Below are positions 1 through 8,332 of a stretch of DNA of 13,126 nucleotides, piece by piece (position 1 is the first letter of the stretch; every line of letters begins with the position of its first letter). The stretch is from SFTJ01 sp051871555 (GTDB lineage: Bacteria; Bacteroidota; Bacteroidia; Bacteroidales; Muribaculaceae). The notes below the pieces were generated by a model. It did not search any database. It was not told the DNA's origin and worked only from the letters and a program-made list of their open reading frames with translations. The position numbers and the translations under genes are program-made. The stretch is taken from positions 1-13,126 of the forward strand of contig JBJECZ010000210.1 of NCBI GenBank assembly GCA_051871555.1. The letters are read 5' to 3'.

Positions 1-2998
1 CGAAGTTTGTAGCATCTAATTTGCGCATTATGCCACCCCATCGCTTCTCGGGATTCATCAGTGTGCCGTCGGGGTTCATGCCAGCCACATCAAGGTTATA
101 CGGACCTCGCTCATTGGGATAATACGACAGGTTGAGCGTTTGCAATGTCGACGATTCGCCATAACTCAGCTCTCTGCCCGGATAAACCTCGGCATAAGTC
201 ACCTCGCGCACATAGGGGTTCGACAACTGCGTCAGGTCGTTCTTTATGTAACCCGGAGCCAACGAGCTGTTGCGCTGGGTGAACATTCTGTCGATGTAAT
301 ACCACGACAGCAAAGCGCGATTTTTGCCATAGTCGATGTTGTTACTCAGCGATGCCTCGGGGAACAAAGCATTTGCCGAATTGTCGTAGGGGGTTGCACA
401 CAGAAACCATGAATAAGGCGAACGTAAATCAAGACCCGATTGGGTCGACTCGAAGTCGTCGATATATGAGCTACCCTTGTTTGAGCCCGTCTTTTGTTGG
501 TGCGGAATCAATTGGGCAAATTCGCCTTTAAACGAGAATGTTGATGGCGCCGTTGCATTCACCGTAGGAATTTTGTTCACCAAGTTGGTGAGCCACATAA
601 AGCTGGTGTTGTAGCTCAAATTCAAGCCCCAGATGGTGTTATTCACCATTTCATCGCCAATCGACACTTTCTCGGTTAGCGACTTCTCGCCATAGTGCAT
701 CAAGGTGGCACCAATGTTGAAATCCTTGTTGAACTTATAGTTCAAGTCGAGTCCAAGCAAAGTCTTGCGCTGAGTGCTGTAGGTCGACTGATTTTCGAGC
801 GTCACGCTGATGTTAGTTCCGGCATCAATAATGCTTTGGTTGATGATTGTAACGATGCCCATATTATAGTCAACCGTATAATCGCTGTTTTCGGTCAAGG
901 TGACGCCGCCGGCTGTAACCACCACCGAACCTCGTGCCACGTTCATGGCATTGAGGCGAATCTGCGACCCGCTCGACGCCTGATATTCGCCTTCGAGCAC
1001 GAATTTATTCTTGTCCTGGAATTGACGTGCCACTGTGAGCGTAGAATCGTAAAGCTCTTGATAGACATATTTTTCTGCCAAAACCGGGTTGCCAATTTTC
1101 GACGCCAAATGCGTGCCAAACGGTTCTACAACCGGAAAGTAGATTTTACCGTTCGACGAATTTACGGTATACCCTTCAATATAATCGAAGCGTCCATCGG
1201 GATTCGATTGGTTGTTCGAATCGAGGCGGTCGAGGTTCATCACCCTTATGAGCGGTGTGCCGCTTATTGCTCCCGCAGGCAAATAGTTGATATATGTTCC
1301 TGTGGTGTCGCTCATATATTTGATGTTGAGCTTGAAGTTGCTCGACTGAATCTGGTAAGCGCCAAGCGAATATACGTTTTTCATTGCCAAGTCCCACATA
1401 GGCATCTTTGTGGAAATGGTGGTGCCTTTAAGCAATTTCACATACAAAGACTCTTTTGTAGAAGCCACATCGCCGGCAAACTCGCCCACCTGATAGGTTT
1501 GTCCGCGATAAGTGTATTGATAAGCCACAGCAAGCACCTCGTCGGCGTTCAATGCCGATTTCAACGAGATGTAGCCTAACGATGTGTTTAATGTATATTC
1601 CGACGACGACAGCAACCGGGCACTTTCCACCTTCTCATAGTCGCGTCCGCCCTCAAATCCGTATGCCATCAGCGGGTCAAGCGCCGTTGCCACCTGCTCG
1701 ATGTATCGGGCATCGGGGTAGTCGGTGGAAATTTCAGTGATAAGGTTGTTCGATGCATTACAAGGCACGTCGACCGCAGCATTTCCCACCCAGTGCGAAT
1801 TGGCAAGACGTCGGTTTTCTCCAAGGTCCATAAATGCCACCACATTGCGCGACTGACTGTAGTCGTTTCGCTTGTTAGTTACCCAAACCTCGATGCGTGT
1901 TATGTTTATGCCACTCGACACCAATGGCAAAGTAGAAGCAAACTTGTCGTAATTATCTCTGAACCAATGCGACAGGAAGTAGTGGCGGTTTTGGTCGTAA
2001 GAATCGGCTGTAACAGTGAATTGTTGTGTTTGTGCTCCACCTCGGCTGTTCACCGTCTGCGTTTGCGAGTTCTGCTGCGACACCAAAGCCGTGGCTGTGA
2101 GTTTTCCGAATTGCAATTTGGTTTTAACACCAAACAGCGATGTGCTACCCCTAATGAGCGACGAACCTGTGGTCATGCTCACGTTACCAGCCTCAATATT
2201 TTTTATGATTTCATCTTCCTTACCTTCGTAGGCAAGTTTTAGGTTTTTATTGTCGAAATCGAAAGTCGCACCGGTGTTATACGACATGTCGAACTTCATC
2301 TTATCGCCCACCGATGCATTGATGTTGGCTTGAATCTGTTGGTCGAAATCGAAATATGTCTTGCGCCGAGCATCCACCGACAGCGCCGGGTTGTCGGTTT
2401 TATTCGACTTGATGCCCATGTTGATTTTCACCGAGCCTTGCGTTTTAAGCTGCACACCACCGGGACCGAAAACCTTATCAAGCGGACCCAAGCCGAACTG
2501 CATATCAAGAAAGCTGAATGTGTCTTTCTTGTTTTCCTCGGCAGTGAGACTGTTGCGTGCACGATAATACTCCTGCATAGATTTGCGCAACTCTATGTTA
2601 TTGTATTCGTCAGCCGAGAGCATAAATGGCGTAGTTATCTCTTTATCACCGAGTTTCGTGCGCACAACGTACATACCAGTAACGGCATCGTATTCGGCTT
2701 CGGTGGTGATGTTTTTCGGGGTCTTGAGGTCGATAGCCGAGCCGTCCTCAGCCAAATTTTCGTAGTCTGCCGGAATGGTTTCCTTCACACGAAAGCGCAT
2801 CTGCACCGAGTCGGACTGCGCCTCGCCGGTGGCAGCCGTCACTCGCTTATCGGGCACCGAAGGCGGCGGCAGCAGCTTCGATTCGACGTATTGGGCAAGG
2901 GCTGTGACATGCAGTGCCGAATAAATCACTATTCCGCACAGCACCAAGCACAGCAATCCCTTGCTTTTCAGTATTTTAATGATGTTATTTAAATTCAT
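1..2998 (-). CDS. sprA: SprA, outer-membrane translocon protein of the type IX secretion system (N-terminal ~999 residues, runs off window)
   Basis: SprA (Sov in Porphyromonas) is the very large outer-membrane barrel through which T9SS cargo crosses the outer membrane. The open frame from ATG at 2998 continues past position 1 without a stop, giving about 999 residues of a protein normally near 2,400. A signal peptide covers residues 1-35, with a likely cut ALA|Q at 35/36. Family hallmarks follow in order: a FGPGGVQLKTQG segment near residues 175-190, then FDFDQQI, ATFDFDN, IEAGNVS and SLFGVKTKLQFG, EGGRDYEKVESARLL near residue 450, SSYIDDFEST near residue 848, and NERGPYNLD followed by RWGGIMR close to the window edge. 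The gene lies 85 bp after ruvA with no terminator between, so it is probably co-transcribed with ruvA and the peptidases. ruvA-sprA adjacency is, as I recall, common in Bacteroidota. Family assignment is firm; the barrel's C-terminal part is not visible. Confidence 0.95.
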   Translation of the reverse strand, partial: MNLNNIIKILKSKGLLCLVLCGIVIYSALHVTALAQYVESKLLPPPSVPDKRVTAATGEAQSDSVQMRFRVKETIPADYENLAEDGSAIDLKTPKNITTEAEYDAVTGMYVVRTKLGDKEITTPFMLSADEYNNIELRKSMQEYYRARNSLTAEENKKDTFSFLDMQFGLGPLDKVFGPGGVQLKTQGSVKINMGIKSNKTDNPALSVDARRKTYFDFDQQIQANINASVGDKMKFDMSYNTGATFDFDNKNLKLAYEGKEDEIIKNIEAGNVSMTTGSSLIRGSTSLFGVKTKLQFGKLTATALVSQQNSQTQTVNSRGGAQTQQFTVTADSYDQNRHYFLSHWFRDNYDKFASTLPLVSSGINITRIEVWVTNKRNDYSQSRNVVAFMDLGENRRLANSHWVGNAAVDVPCNASNNLITEISTDYPDARYIEQVATALDPLMAYGFEGGRDYEKVESARLLSSSEYTLNTSLGYISLKSALNADEVLAVAYQYTYRGQTYQVGEFAGDVASTKESLYVKLLKGTTISTKMPMWDLAMKNVYSLGAYQIQSSNFKLNIKYMSDTTGTYINYLPAGAISGTPLIRVMNLDRLDSNNQSNPDGRFDYIEGYTVNSSNGKIYFPVVEPFGTHLASKIGNPVLAEKYVYQELYDSTLTVARQFQDKNKFVLEGEYQASSGSQIRLNAMNVARGSVVVTAGGVTLTENSDYTVDYNMGIVTIINQSIIDAGTNISVTLENQSTYSTQRKTLLGLDLNYKFNKDFNIGATLMHYGEKSLTEKVSIGDEMVNNTIWGLNLSYNTSFMWLTNLVNKIPTVNATAPSTFSFKGEFAQLIPHQQKTGSNKGSSYIDDFESTQSGLDLRSPYSWFLCATPYDNSANALFPEASLSNNIDYGKNRALLSWYYIDRMFTQRNSSLAPGYIKNDLTQLSNPYVREVTYAEVYPGRELSYGESSTLQTLNLSYYPNERGPYNLDVAGMNPDGTLMNPEKRWGGIMRKLDATNF

Positions 2999-3083
2999 CA
3001 ATTAAGCAGTCAAGATAACCACGAATCACACAGCAATGCCATTCATCTTCCCTACTTGCCCCGGGCTCAACGCCTCAGCGAAA

Positions 3084-3668
3084 TCACATCATTTTCAACG
3101 CCTTCTTGATGGCTTGTTCAACTGTGAGATTAGGCTCCGAAGCGAATAGTTTTTTCAGCGTTTTCTGAGTGGCTTGCTGTGTAAATCCCAACATTACGAG
3201 CGCAGCCTTTGCCTCTTCAAACGATTCGGATGCGGCAGGCTCTCTATCTATTAACGAAACATCTACCACATTTATTTTATCCTTCAAATCAACTATTATT
3301 CGTTGCGCTGTTTTTGCGCCCACGCCCTTCACCGATTTCAGCATCGACGAGTTGCCCGACGCAATGGCAGCTTCGAGTTCATCAACCGGATACGACGACA
3401 ATATCATGCGAGCAGTGTTCGGCCCCACCCCGCTCACGCTAATCAGCAACTCAAACACGTCGCGCTCACGTTTCTCGCTGAAGCCATACAGCACGTGTGC
3501 GTCTTCGCGTATCGATTCATACACATACAACTTCACCTCGCTTTTTGCATTCTGAACTTGCGAATGGGTCGTAAGCGACACATTGAGCATATAACCTATG
3601 CCATTGTTTTCAATAACCATGTAGGTGGGACTACACTCTGCAATAAGTCCTTTAATATAATCTATCAT
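3084..3668 (-). CDS. ruvA: Holliday junction branch migration complex subunit RuvA
   Basis: RuvA binds four-way DNA junctions as a tetramer and loads the RuvB motor for branch migration in recombinational repair. At 194 residues it has the usual family length. Domain I (OB fold, about 1-64) opens with the typical MIDYIKGLIAE. Domain II has two helix-hairpin-helix motifs, SGVGPNTA (79-86) and KGVGAKTAQR (114-123), followed by IIVDLKDKI. After a short variable linker (about 135-147), domain III (148-194), the RuvB-binding part, contains EEAKAALVMLGF and ends TVEQAIKKALKMM. ATG is at 3668 and TGA at 3084-3086. Only 8 bp separate it from the upstream peptidase stop, so it is almost certainly on the same transcript. 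ruvB and ruvC are not in the window. A housekeeping repair gene inside a secretion-related unit is odd functionally, but ruvA next to sprA is a familiar arrangement in this phylum. Confidence 0.97.
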   Translation of the reverse strand: MIDYIKGLIAECSPTYMVIENNGIGYMLNVSLTTHSQVQNAKSEVKLYVYESIREDAHVLYGFSEKRERDVFELLISVSGVGPNTARMILSSYPVDELEAAIASGNSSMLKSVKGVGAKTAQRIIVDLKDKINVVDVSLIDREPAASESFEEAKAALVMLGFTQQATQKTLKKLFASEPNLTVEQAIKKALKMM

Positions 3669-3676
3669 AATCGGAA

Positions 3677-5857
3677 TTAATTGTTTGTCAAAATGATTAT
3701 TTTAAATGTGTGCACAACAGCATCAACTGCCACTCGCGCCACATAAATGCCTGCGGCTGGCTCATCGATGCACCTTATGCAAGCCACGCCGCCATCTGCC
3801 ACACCGCTTGCACTCAACACCCTGCAGCCCGACACATCGTATAGCTCCAACCGAGCATTTCCATCGCATGGCGACACAAGCGTGAACGCACCGTCGCTGT
3901 AGCTCAGGCTCCACAACTTACTTGTCTCGGCAACATTGTCGATACCACTACCCTCAATTATTTGCAGACCTTTCAAAGCATTCAGTTTGCCATAGCCCCA
4001 TTTGTCGGGATTGCCTTGCTCTACAAATTCATCGCGAGTCGACGACTGTTCGAGAATCAGCTTCACATCGTCGGGTGTCAATTCGGCTTTCGCTTCAAGC
4101 CACAAGGCAACAGCACCCGCAACCACTGGTGCCGACTGCGACGTGCCATACATCATTCCCCACAAATATGTGCTGTCGTCGATGTCTTGCGAATATGTCT
4201 TGTCGGAAATCGATGCAGTGGCAACGGTGTCAAAACGGTTCAAGCACGACACCGTCACATAGCCCGGCGCCGTCACCGTTGGCCGGCTGACGCCGTTCAT
4301 GTCTTTGCCATAGCTCGAAAAATATGCTATGTCGCCCAACACTCTGCCGTTATATTCAATATTGCCGCCAATCGTGGACACACTGGTGCATGAGCAATAT
4401 GCACCCACCGAAATCACGCCGTCGCCGGTGACGAGGTCGCTGATATTGCCGTCAGATGTGCCATAAACCCACCCTTCGATGCCATACGACACCATGCCGG
4501 TGCCTGTGTTGGTCCATCCTGTGAGTGTGGCGCCCTCATCGGCACTAAAGCGCATGCCCATGTAATAGTTACCCGCCTCATCGGCATCGCACACTGCCTT
4601 GACGTCAAACGAGGTGTAAAGTTCCATATTACCGTTATTGCCTATCCCCGACGAAAAACACACCTTGCCTGTGTAAATTTCTTTCACCTCATCAATTTCG
4701 TCGAAGTTCAATTCAACAACGCTGCCGTCGCTGCTGCTGGCTTCATACCATGCCGACTCATAGGCAAATGCCTTTTGACGCTTGTCGTAAATCACAAATT
4801 GCGCTTTGAACGGGCGCTGCGAGTCCGCCCACATGTCGCAATCGCCAAGAATGCAATAGCGGGCATAAAGATTCTCGAAAAATGTGCATAGCAGTTCGGA
4901 ATCGGCATTGAATTGCTTCGACACCTTGGTGCGCAGCGTAGCGTCGTTGCCCACCGAAAGCACGCATATTTTCCCTTTGCCGGTTATTGCTGCCATTGCC
5001 TGCGACAACATCGATGTGCCATCGTGCGGTCCGCAGTTCGACGACAGACTCATATTTATCACTGCCGGTTTGCCCACTCTGTCGGCATAATCGAATATAT
5101 AAGCAATGCTGTTGGCAATATTCACATCGGTGAGTTCTTCCTCGGGCATAGCACAAAGCACCAAATCGGCATCGGTGGCAACGCCATAGCAGTCATTGCC
5201 TTTATAGCTGCCTGCCGCCGTGGTTGTGGTGTGGGTGCCATGCGACATAGTGGTGCAATCGGTGGTTAATGCGGCAATTGCCTCAGGGGTGGAATACGAC
5301 GAACCGGGCAATTCTTCGCCGTCAATCACTGACGTAGACCCACCTTCAACACACGGCAAATACACGCTTTTCACACGGCTTCCGCCTTTGCCGTCGCCAA
5401 ACTCAACGCTGTTGAAATCGATGCCGACATCCACCATGCCAACAATCACATCCTTGCCTGTGTAGCTGCGATTTATGCCTTTTGCCAAATGAACATCATC
5501 AACATACGACATGCTTCGTGCATTAAAGTTGCACACCGACATACGCTGCGCCAGCTGCATATATTTCACTTGCGCCAGTTTACTTACTTCGGTGAACTTG
5601 CTTACAGGAATTTGTACCGTAATAATGTCGCCAAAACGGCAATTAATCTTCACGCCTAATCGTTTTAGCTCGGCGGTGACATTCTCATCAGATATTTTTA
5701 TGAAGCACGGCTTCATCTCCTCCGATTTCGACACATCCTCATTGAGCACACATCGCGACCGCGGCGACAACTTGCCATTAAAAGCACATAGTGATGCTGT
5801 TGACATACAAATCAACAACATCACCACTGCCAGTTTCTTTATGCTGTATCTAATCAT
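3677..5857 (-). CDS. S8 (subtilisin-family) serine peptidase, cysteine-rich paralogue with divergent T9SS C-terminal domain
   Basis: Predicted secreted subtilase of 726 residues. A signal peptide occupies about 1-25. A propeptide-like segment (about 50-108) precedes the catalytic domain. The triad is intact: Asp143 in VGMVDVGIDF, His206 in SHGTHT, Ser573 in GTSQSAPVVAG, with oxyanion Asn304 in SVGND. The last ~80 residues form a beta-sandwich tail (LELYDVSGCRV, then AAGIYVARV and HTFKIIIL) resembling a T9SS type A sorting domain, though it lacks the YPNP motif seen in its neighbour. It has 24 cysteines against 3 in the upstream paralogue, which is unusual. I chose ATG at 5857, which shares one base with the upstream TGA (TGATG) and suggests translational coupling; a GTG at 5860 is the alternative start. 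TAA ends it at 3677. Substrate unknown. Peptidase family firm; T9SS export inferred from the tail and from sprA downstream. Confidence 0.9.
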   Translation of the reverse strand: MIRYSIKKLAVVMLLICMSTASLCAFNGKLSPRSRCVLNEDVSKSEEMKPCFIKISDENVTAELKRLGVKINCRFGDIITVQIPVSKFTEVSKLAQVKYMQLAQRMSVCNFNARSMSYVDDVHLAKGINRSYTGKDVIVGMVDVGIDFNSVEFGDGKGGSRVKSVYLPCVEGGSTSVIDGEELPGSSYSTPEAIAALTTDCTTMSHGTHTTTTAAGSYKGNDCYGVATDADLVLCAMPEEELTDVNIANSIAYIFDYADRVGKPAVINMSLSSNCGPHDGTSMLSQAMAAITGKGKICVLSVGNDATLRTKVSKQFNADSELLCTFFENLYARYCILGDCDMWADSQRPFKAQFVIYDKRQKAFAYESAWYEASSSDGSVVELNFDEIDEVKEIYTGKVCFSSGIGNNGNMELYTSFDVKAVCDADEAGNYYMGMRFSADEGATLTGWTNTGTGMVSYGIEGWVYGTSDGNISDLVTGDGVISVGAYCSCTSVSTIGGNIEYNGRVLGDIAYFSSYGKDMNGVSRPTVTAPGYVTVSCLNRFDTVATASISDKTYSQDIDDSTYLWGMMYGTSQSAPVVAGAVALWLEAKAELTPDDVKLILEQSSTRDEFVEQGNPDKWGYGKLNALKGLQIIEGSGIDNVAETSKLWSLSYSDGAFTLVSPCDGNARLELYDVSGCRVLSASGVADGGVACIRCIDEPAAGIYVARVAVDAVVHTFKIIILTNN

Positions 5858-8166
5858 CACTTAACGATGAGCCTTGTGGTTTTCTTCAATTTGCAACCCT
5901 CAATCAACACTAAATAGACACCCGGCGACAGTTTTCCGGCAAGCGACACTTGTGCACTTCCTCCTGCAATTGGCAAACTCAGCTGCTGCACCAACATGCC
6001 ACTTACGGAATATATGCCAACATCAACGCTTTGCTCGCCAGGTGCAAACACCTCGAAATTGCCGTCGCTTGGGTTTGGATAAACCGACACATTGTCATCG
6101 TCGGCTTTCACGTTGTCGACACCCGACGCTATCACTTGCTTGATTCCTGCAAGGGCATCTATTTTGCCATAGCCCCATTTCTTAGCGGGACCTGCCGTAA
6201 CATAGCTGTCTTGAATCGACGTAGATTCAAACACTTCCCTGACGTCGCTCACACTAAGGTTAGGATTCACCTGAAGCCACAGCGCCAAAATTCCTGCCAC
6301 TTGAGGCGACGACATTGATGTGCCCATCATGTCGCCCCAATAATGCTTCTTTCCCGCGGCATCTTCAACCTCGGCAGCAAGAAAGTTGTAATTATCGGCA
6401 CCTGTGGTCGACGTGTCGTAGCTGCTCACAGCCGACACCACAGTTGCACCGCCACCAACAATCTCGGGACGCTGCACTCCATTAGCATCAGGTCCATAAC
6501 TCGAGAATGGAGCAATAGTGCCATTCGTCAGCGTGTCGTAGTAATAATTATTTCCTTTGACAGCTGGATAGGAGTTTCGCGAAACAAACGCACCAACCGA
6601 TATGGTGTTCTTGCCAGTTGCCATGCTGCTTATCGACATCTCAGAGTCGCCGTCGATGAATTTTGTGTAGCCTAAGTTGGTAAAGTCGGTGTATCCTTCA
6701 ATGTCCCAACCATTAATGGTTTGACCCTGTGCTCCCCAAAATAGAATGCCCAAATACCAATCTTCGTCGTTCGACGATGTAGTTTCGGCACTCACCTCAA
6801 TATATATATTATATTTACCACTGTTGGCATCAACACCAAACCATGCAGTTCCCGAACCATCATAGTAGTTCTTGAAGGTTGAGTGAGTAGACATGTTGAA
6901 CGTAGTGCCACTGGCGCTCGCCGTCTGCTTCTTCGACACCGCTTTCTGATTGCCATTGGCGTCAATCACCACATATTGGAAAGTGAATTCACTGGCATCG
7001 GAGCCATAGATGTCGATAGCCGATTCGTATGAACCGCCATAATAATCGCTGTCGATAAGCAGAACCGTATTCTGAGCCACCGATGTGCCGGCATTGGTGA
7101 ACGTGGTGCCAAAGTGTAACTTATAGCCACCCTCATTTCCTGCCGAGAGCACCAACAACCTGCCGGCATCAGTCAAAGCATCGAGCGACTTACAGAAGTC
7201 GGTGGTGCCATCGTGTGGTCCAACGTGGTCGCCCAAACTCAAATTCACCACCGCCGGTTTGCCAACACTTTCGGCATAACTGAATATATAATTAATCGAA
7301 TTGACTATATTAGCATCGGTGAGGTCGTTAGCCAATCCACATAACACAATGTCGGCTTCGGGCGCCATGCCGCCATACGAGCCAACTATGGTTCCGGCTG
7401 CGATGGCTGAAGTGTGTGTACCGTGCGACTCGCCTGCCAAATCGGAGGTGAGTTTTGCTATCTCTTCGGGGGTGGTGTATTCAGCGCCGGGCAGAGTTTT
7501 GCCATTCACCACCGGACTCTTGCCGGTTCCGCCTGGCATATACACACGCTTCACGCGCGTGTTGCCATCTTCGTCTTTAAAAGCCATGTGGTTGAAATCG
7601 ATGCCGGCATCAATCACGCCCACAACCACGTCACGACCCTTATAAGGCATGCTAAGCCCCGTGCCCGAATGCACCTGGTTGACGTTTGCCGTGCTGCGCT
7701 GCTTGTCGGTTTTCAGATTCACTCGGCGTGCCACCGCCACCTGACGCACTTTAGCCATCTTGGCGATAGCCTCAAGTTGTTCAACAGGTGCGGTCACCGT
7801 GAGCACATCGCCATACTCGCCATTCACCTGCACGCCCATCGACTCAAGTTCGGCTATCGGCGCCGCATTCCAGCCGTCGATACTCACAAATGCCTGTACA
7901 GTTGATTTGCCGTCAACCATAGCCACCGGCACTGTGTTGCTCGCTCTGTCCGAGCCTCGGCGATTAACGCGCAGCGTGCGTTTCTCGCTTCGACGTTCAG
8001 CAGCCGACTCCAAAGTGCGAGCTGTTCTGCCTACAGCAGTCTGTCGGGCATTCACATTACTCAGAAAAGCCTGTGTTACGTTCGACAATCGCCCTTCGGC
8101 AACTATCATCGACATCGGCACTACGGCAAGCGCTGCCGAAACTATTATTCGTTTTAACAATTTCAT
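5857..8166 (-). CDS. S8 (subtilisin-family) serine peptidase with type A T9SS C-terminal sorting domain
   Basis: Predicted secreted subtilase of 769 residues, first gene of the peptidase-ruvA-sprA unit. A signal peptide covers about 1-23 (cut near IVA|EG). An arginine-rich stretch (about 45-76) and a propeptide-like region (about 85-150) precede the catalytic domain. The triad is complete: Asp186 in VGVIDAGIDF, His248 in SHGTHTSAIAAG, Ser617 in GTSMSSPQVAG, with oxyanion Asn344 in SAGNEGG. An insert of roughly 170 residues with beta-rich composition lies between the oxyanion Asn and SVGAF. From about residue 693 comes a classical type A sorting domain: VYPNPSDGNFEV, YSVSGMLV, LSPGVYLVLIEG, and a terminal TTRLIVK. 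Such tails direct cargo to the T9SS, where they are cleaved and the protein is released or anchored. I chose ATG at 8166; an in-frame TTG at 8175 would add three residues. Substrate and physiological role are unknown. Confidence 0.93.
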   Translation of the reverse strand: MKLLKRIIVSAALAVVPMSMIVAEGRLSNVTQAFLSNVNARQTAVGRTARTLESAAERRSEKRTLRVNRRGSDRASNTVPVAMVDGKSTVQAFVSIDGWNAAPIAELESMGVQVNGEYGDVLTVTAPVEQLEAIAKMAKVRQVAVARRVNLKTDKQRSTANVNQVHSGTGLSMPYKGRDVVVGVIDAGIDFNHMAFKDEDGNTRVKRVYMPGGTGKSPVVNGKTLPGAEYTTPEEIAKLTSDLAGESHGTHTSAIAAGTIVGSYGGMAPEADIVLCGLANDLTDANIVNSINYIFSYAESVGKPAVVNLSLGDHVGPHDGTTDFCKSLDALTDAGRLLVLSAGNEGGYKLHFGTTFTNAGTSVAQNTVLLIDSDYYGGSYESAIDIYGSDASEFTFQYVVIDANGNQKAVSKKQTASASGTTFNMSTHSTFKNYYDGSGTAWFGVDANSGKYNIYIEVSAETTSSNDEDWYLGILFWGAQGQTINGWDIEGYTDFTNLGYTKFIDGDSEMSISSMATGKNTISVGAFVSRNSYPAVKGNNYYYDTLTNGTIAPFSSYGPDANGVQRPEIVGGGATVVSAVSSYDTSTTGADNYNFLAAEVEDAAGKKHYWGDMMGTSMSSPQVAGILALWLQVNPNLSVSDVREVFESTSIQDSYVTAGPAKKWGYGKIDALAGIKQVIASGVDNVKADDDNVSVYPNPSDGNFEVFAPGEQSVDVGIYSVSGMLVQQLSLPIAGGSAQVSLAGKLSPGVYLVLIEGCKLKKTTRLIVK

Positions 8167-8212
8167 CGTTTTCAAATAGGTTGCTTCGTATTTACAAATT
8201 ATATATTGATTC

Positions 8213-8244
8213 CAAAATTACTTGAAAATTCTTACATAATCAAA
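8213..8244 (-). promoter_or_regulatory. Bacteroidetes-type promoter of the peptidase-ruvA-sprA unit
   Basis: On the minus strand, TTTG (8244-8241) is followed after exactly 20 bases by TAATTTTG (8220-8213). This is a perfect match to the Bacteroides -33 TTTG and -7 TAnnTTTG consensus read by the housekeeping sigma factor of this phylum. Transcription would start around 8205-8209, leaving a leader of about 40 nt before the ATG at 8166. It sits just after the terminator of the preceding TPR gene, as a genuine transcription-unit boundary should. I found no comparable match between the peptidase genes, ruvA and sprA. Confidence 0.78.
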
Positions 8245-8251
8245 CCCAGAC

Positions 8252-8297
8252 AAAAAGAAATTGCGGCATTCAACTGCAAAGCAATCAAATACCGCAA
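8252..8297 (-). terminator. Rho-independent terminator after the TPR gene
   Basis: On the minus strand TTGCGGTATT (8297-8288) pairs with AATGCCGCAA (8270-8261) as a 10-bp stem with one G-U wobble. The loop is about 17 nt. A T-rich run TTTCTTTTTG (8260-8251) follows. The stem begins 36 nt after the TAA of the TPR gene, so it closes that transcription unit. Confidence 0.82.
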
Positions 8298-8332
8298 CTA
8301 TTAGTTGTTAATACTTATGATTTCAGTTCAAA

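Noticed and set aside
695..1579. Plus-strand open frame of 294 codons within sprA
   Set aside because: The minus-strand frame here is continuous SprA with recognisable family motifs at both ends. The plus-strand translation has no recognisable pattern.
2999..3083. Possible terminator between ruvA and sprA
   Set aside because: The gap contains small GC patches (CCCCGGGC) but no stem followed by a T-run on the minus strand.
8164..8175. TTG at 8175 as start of the upstream peptidase
   Set aside because: An ATG three codons later gives a standard signal peptide (MKLLKRIIVSAALAV), and ATG is far more common as a start.
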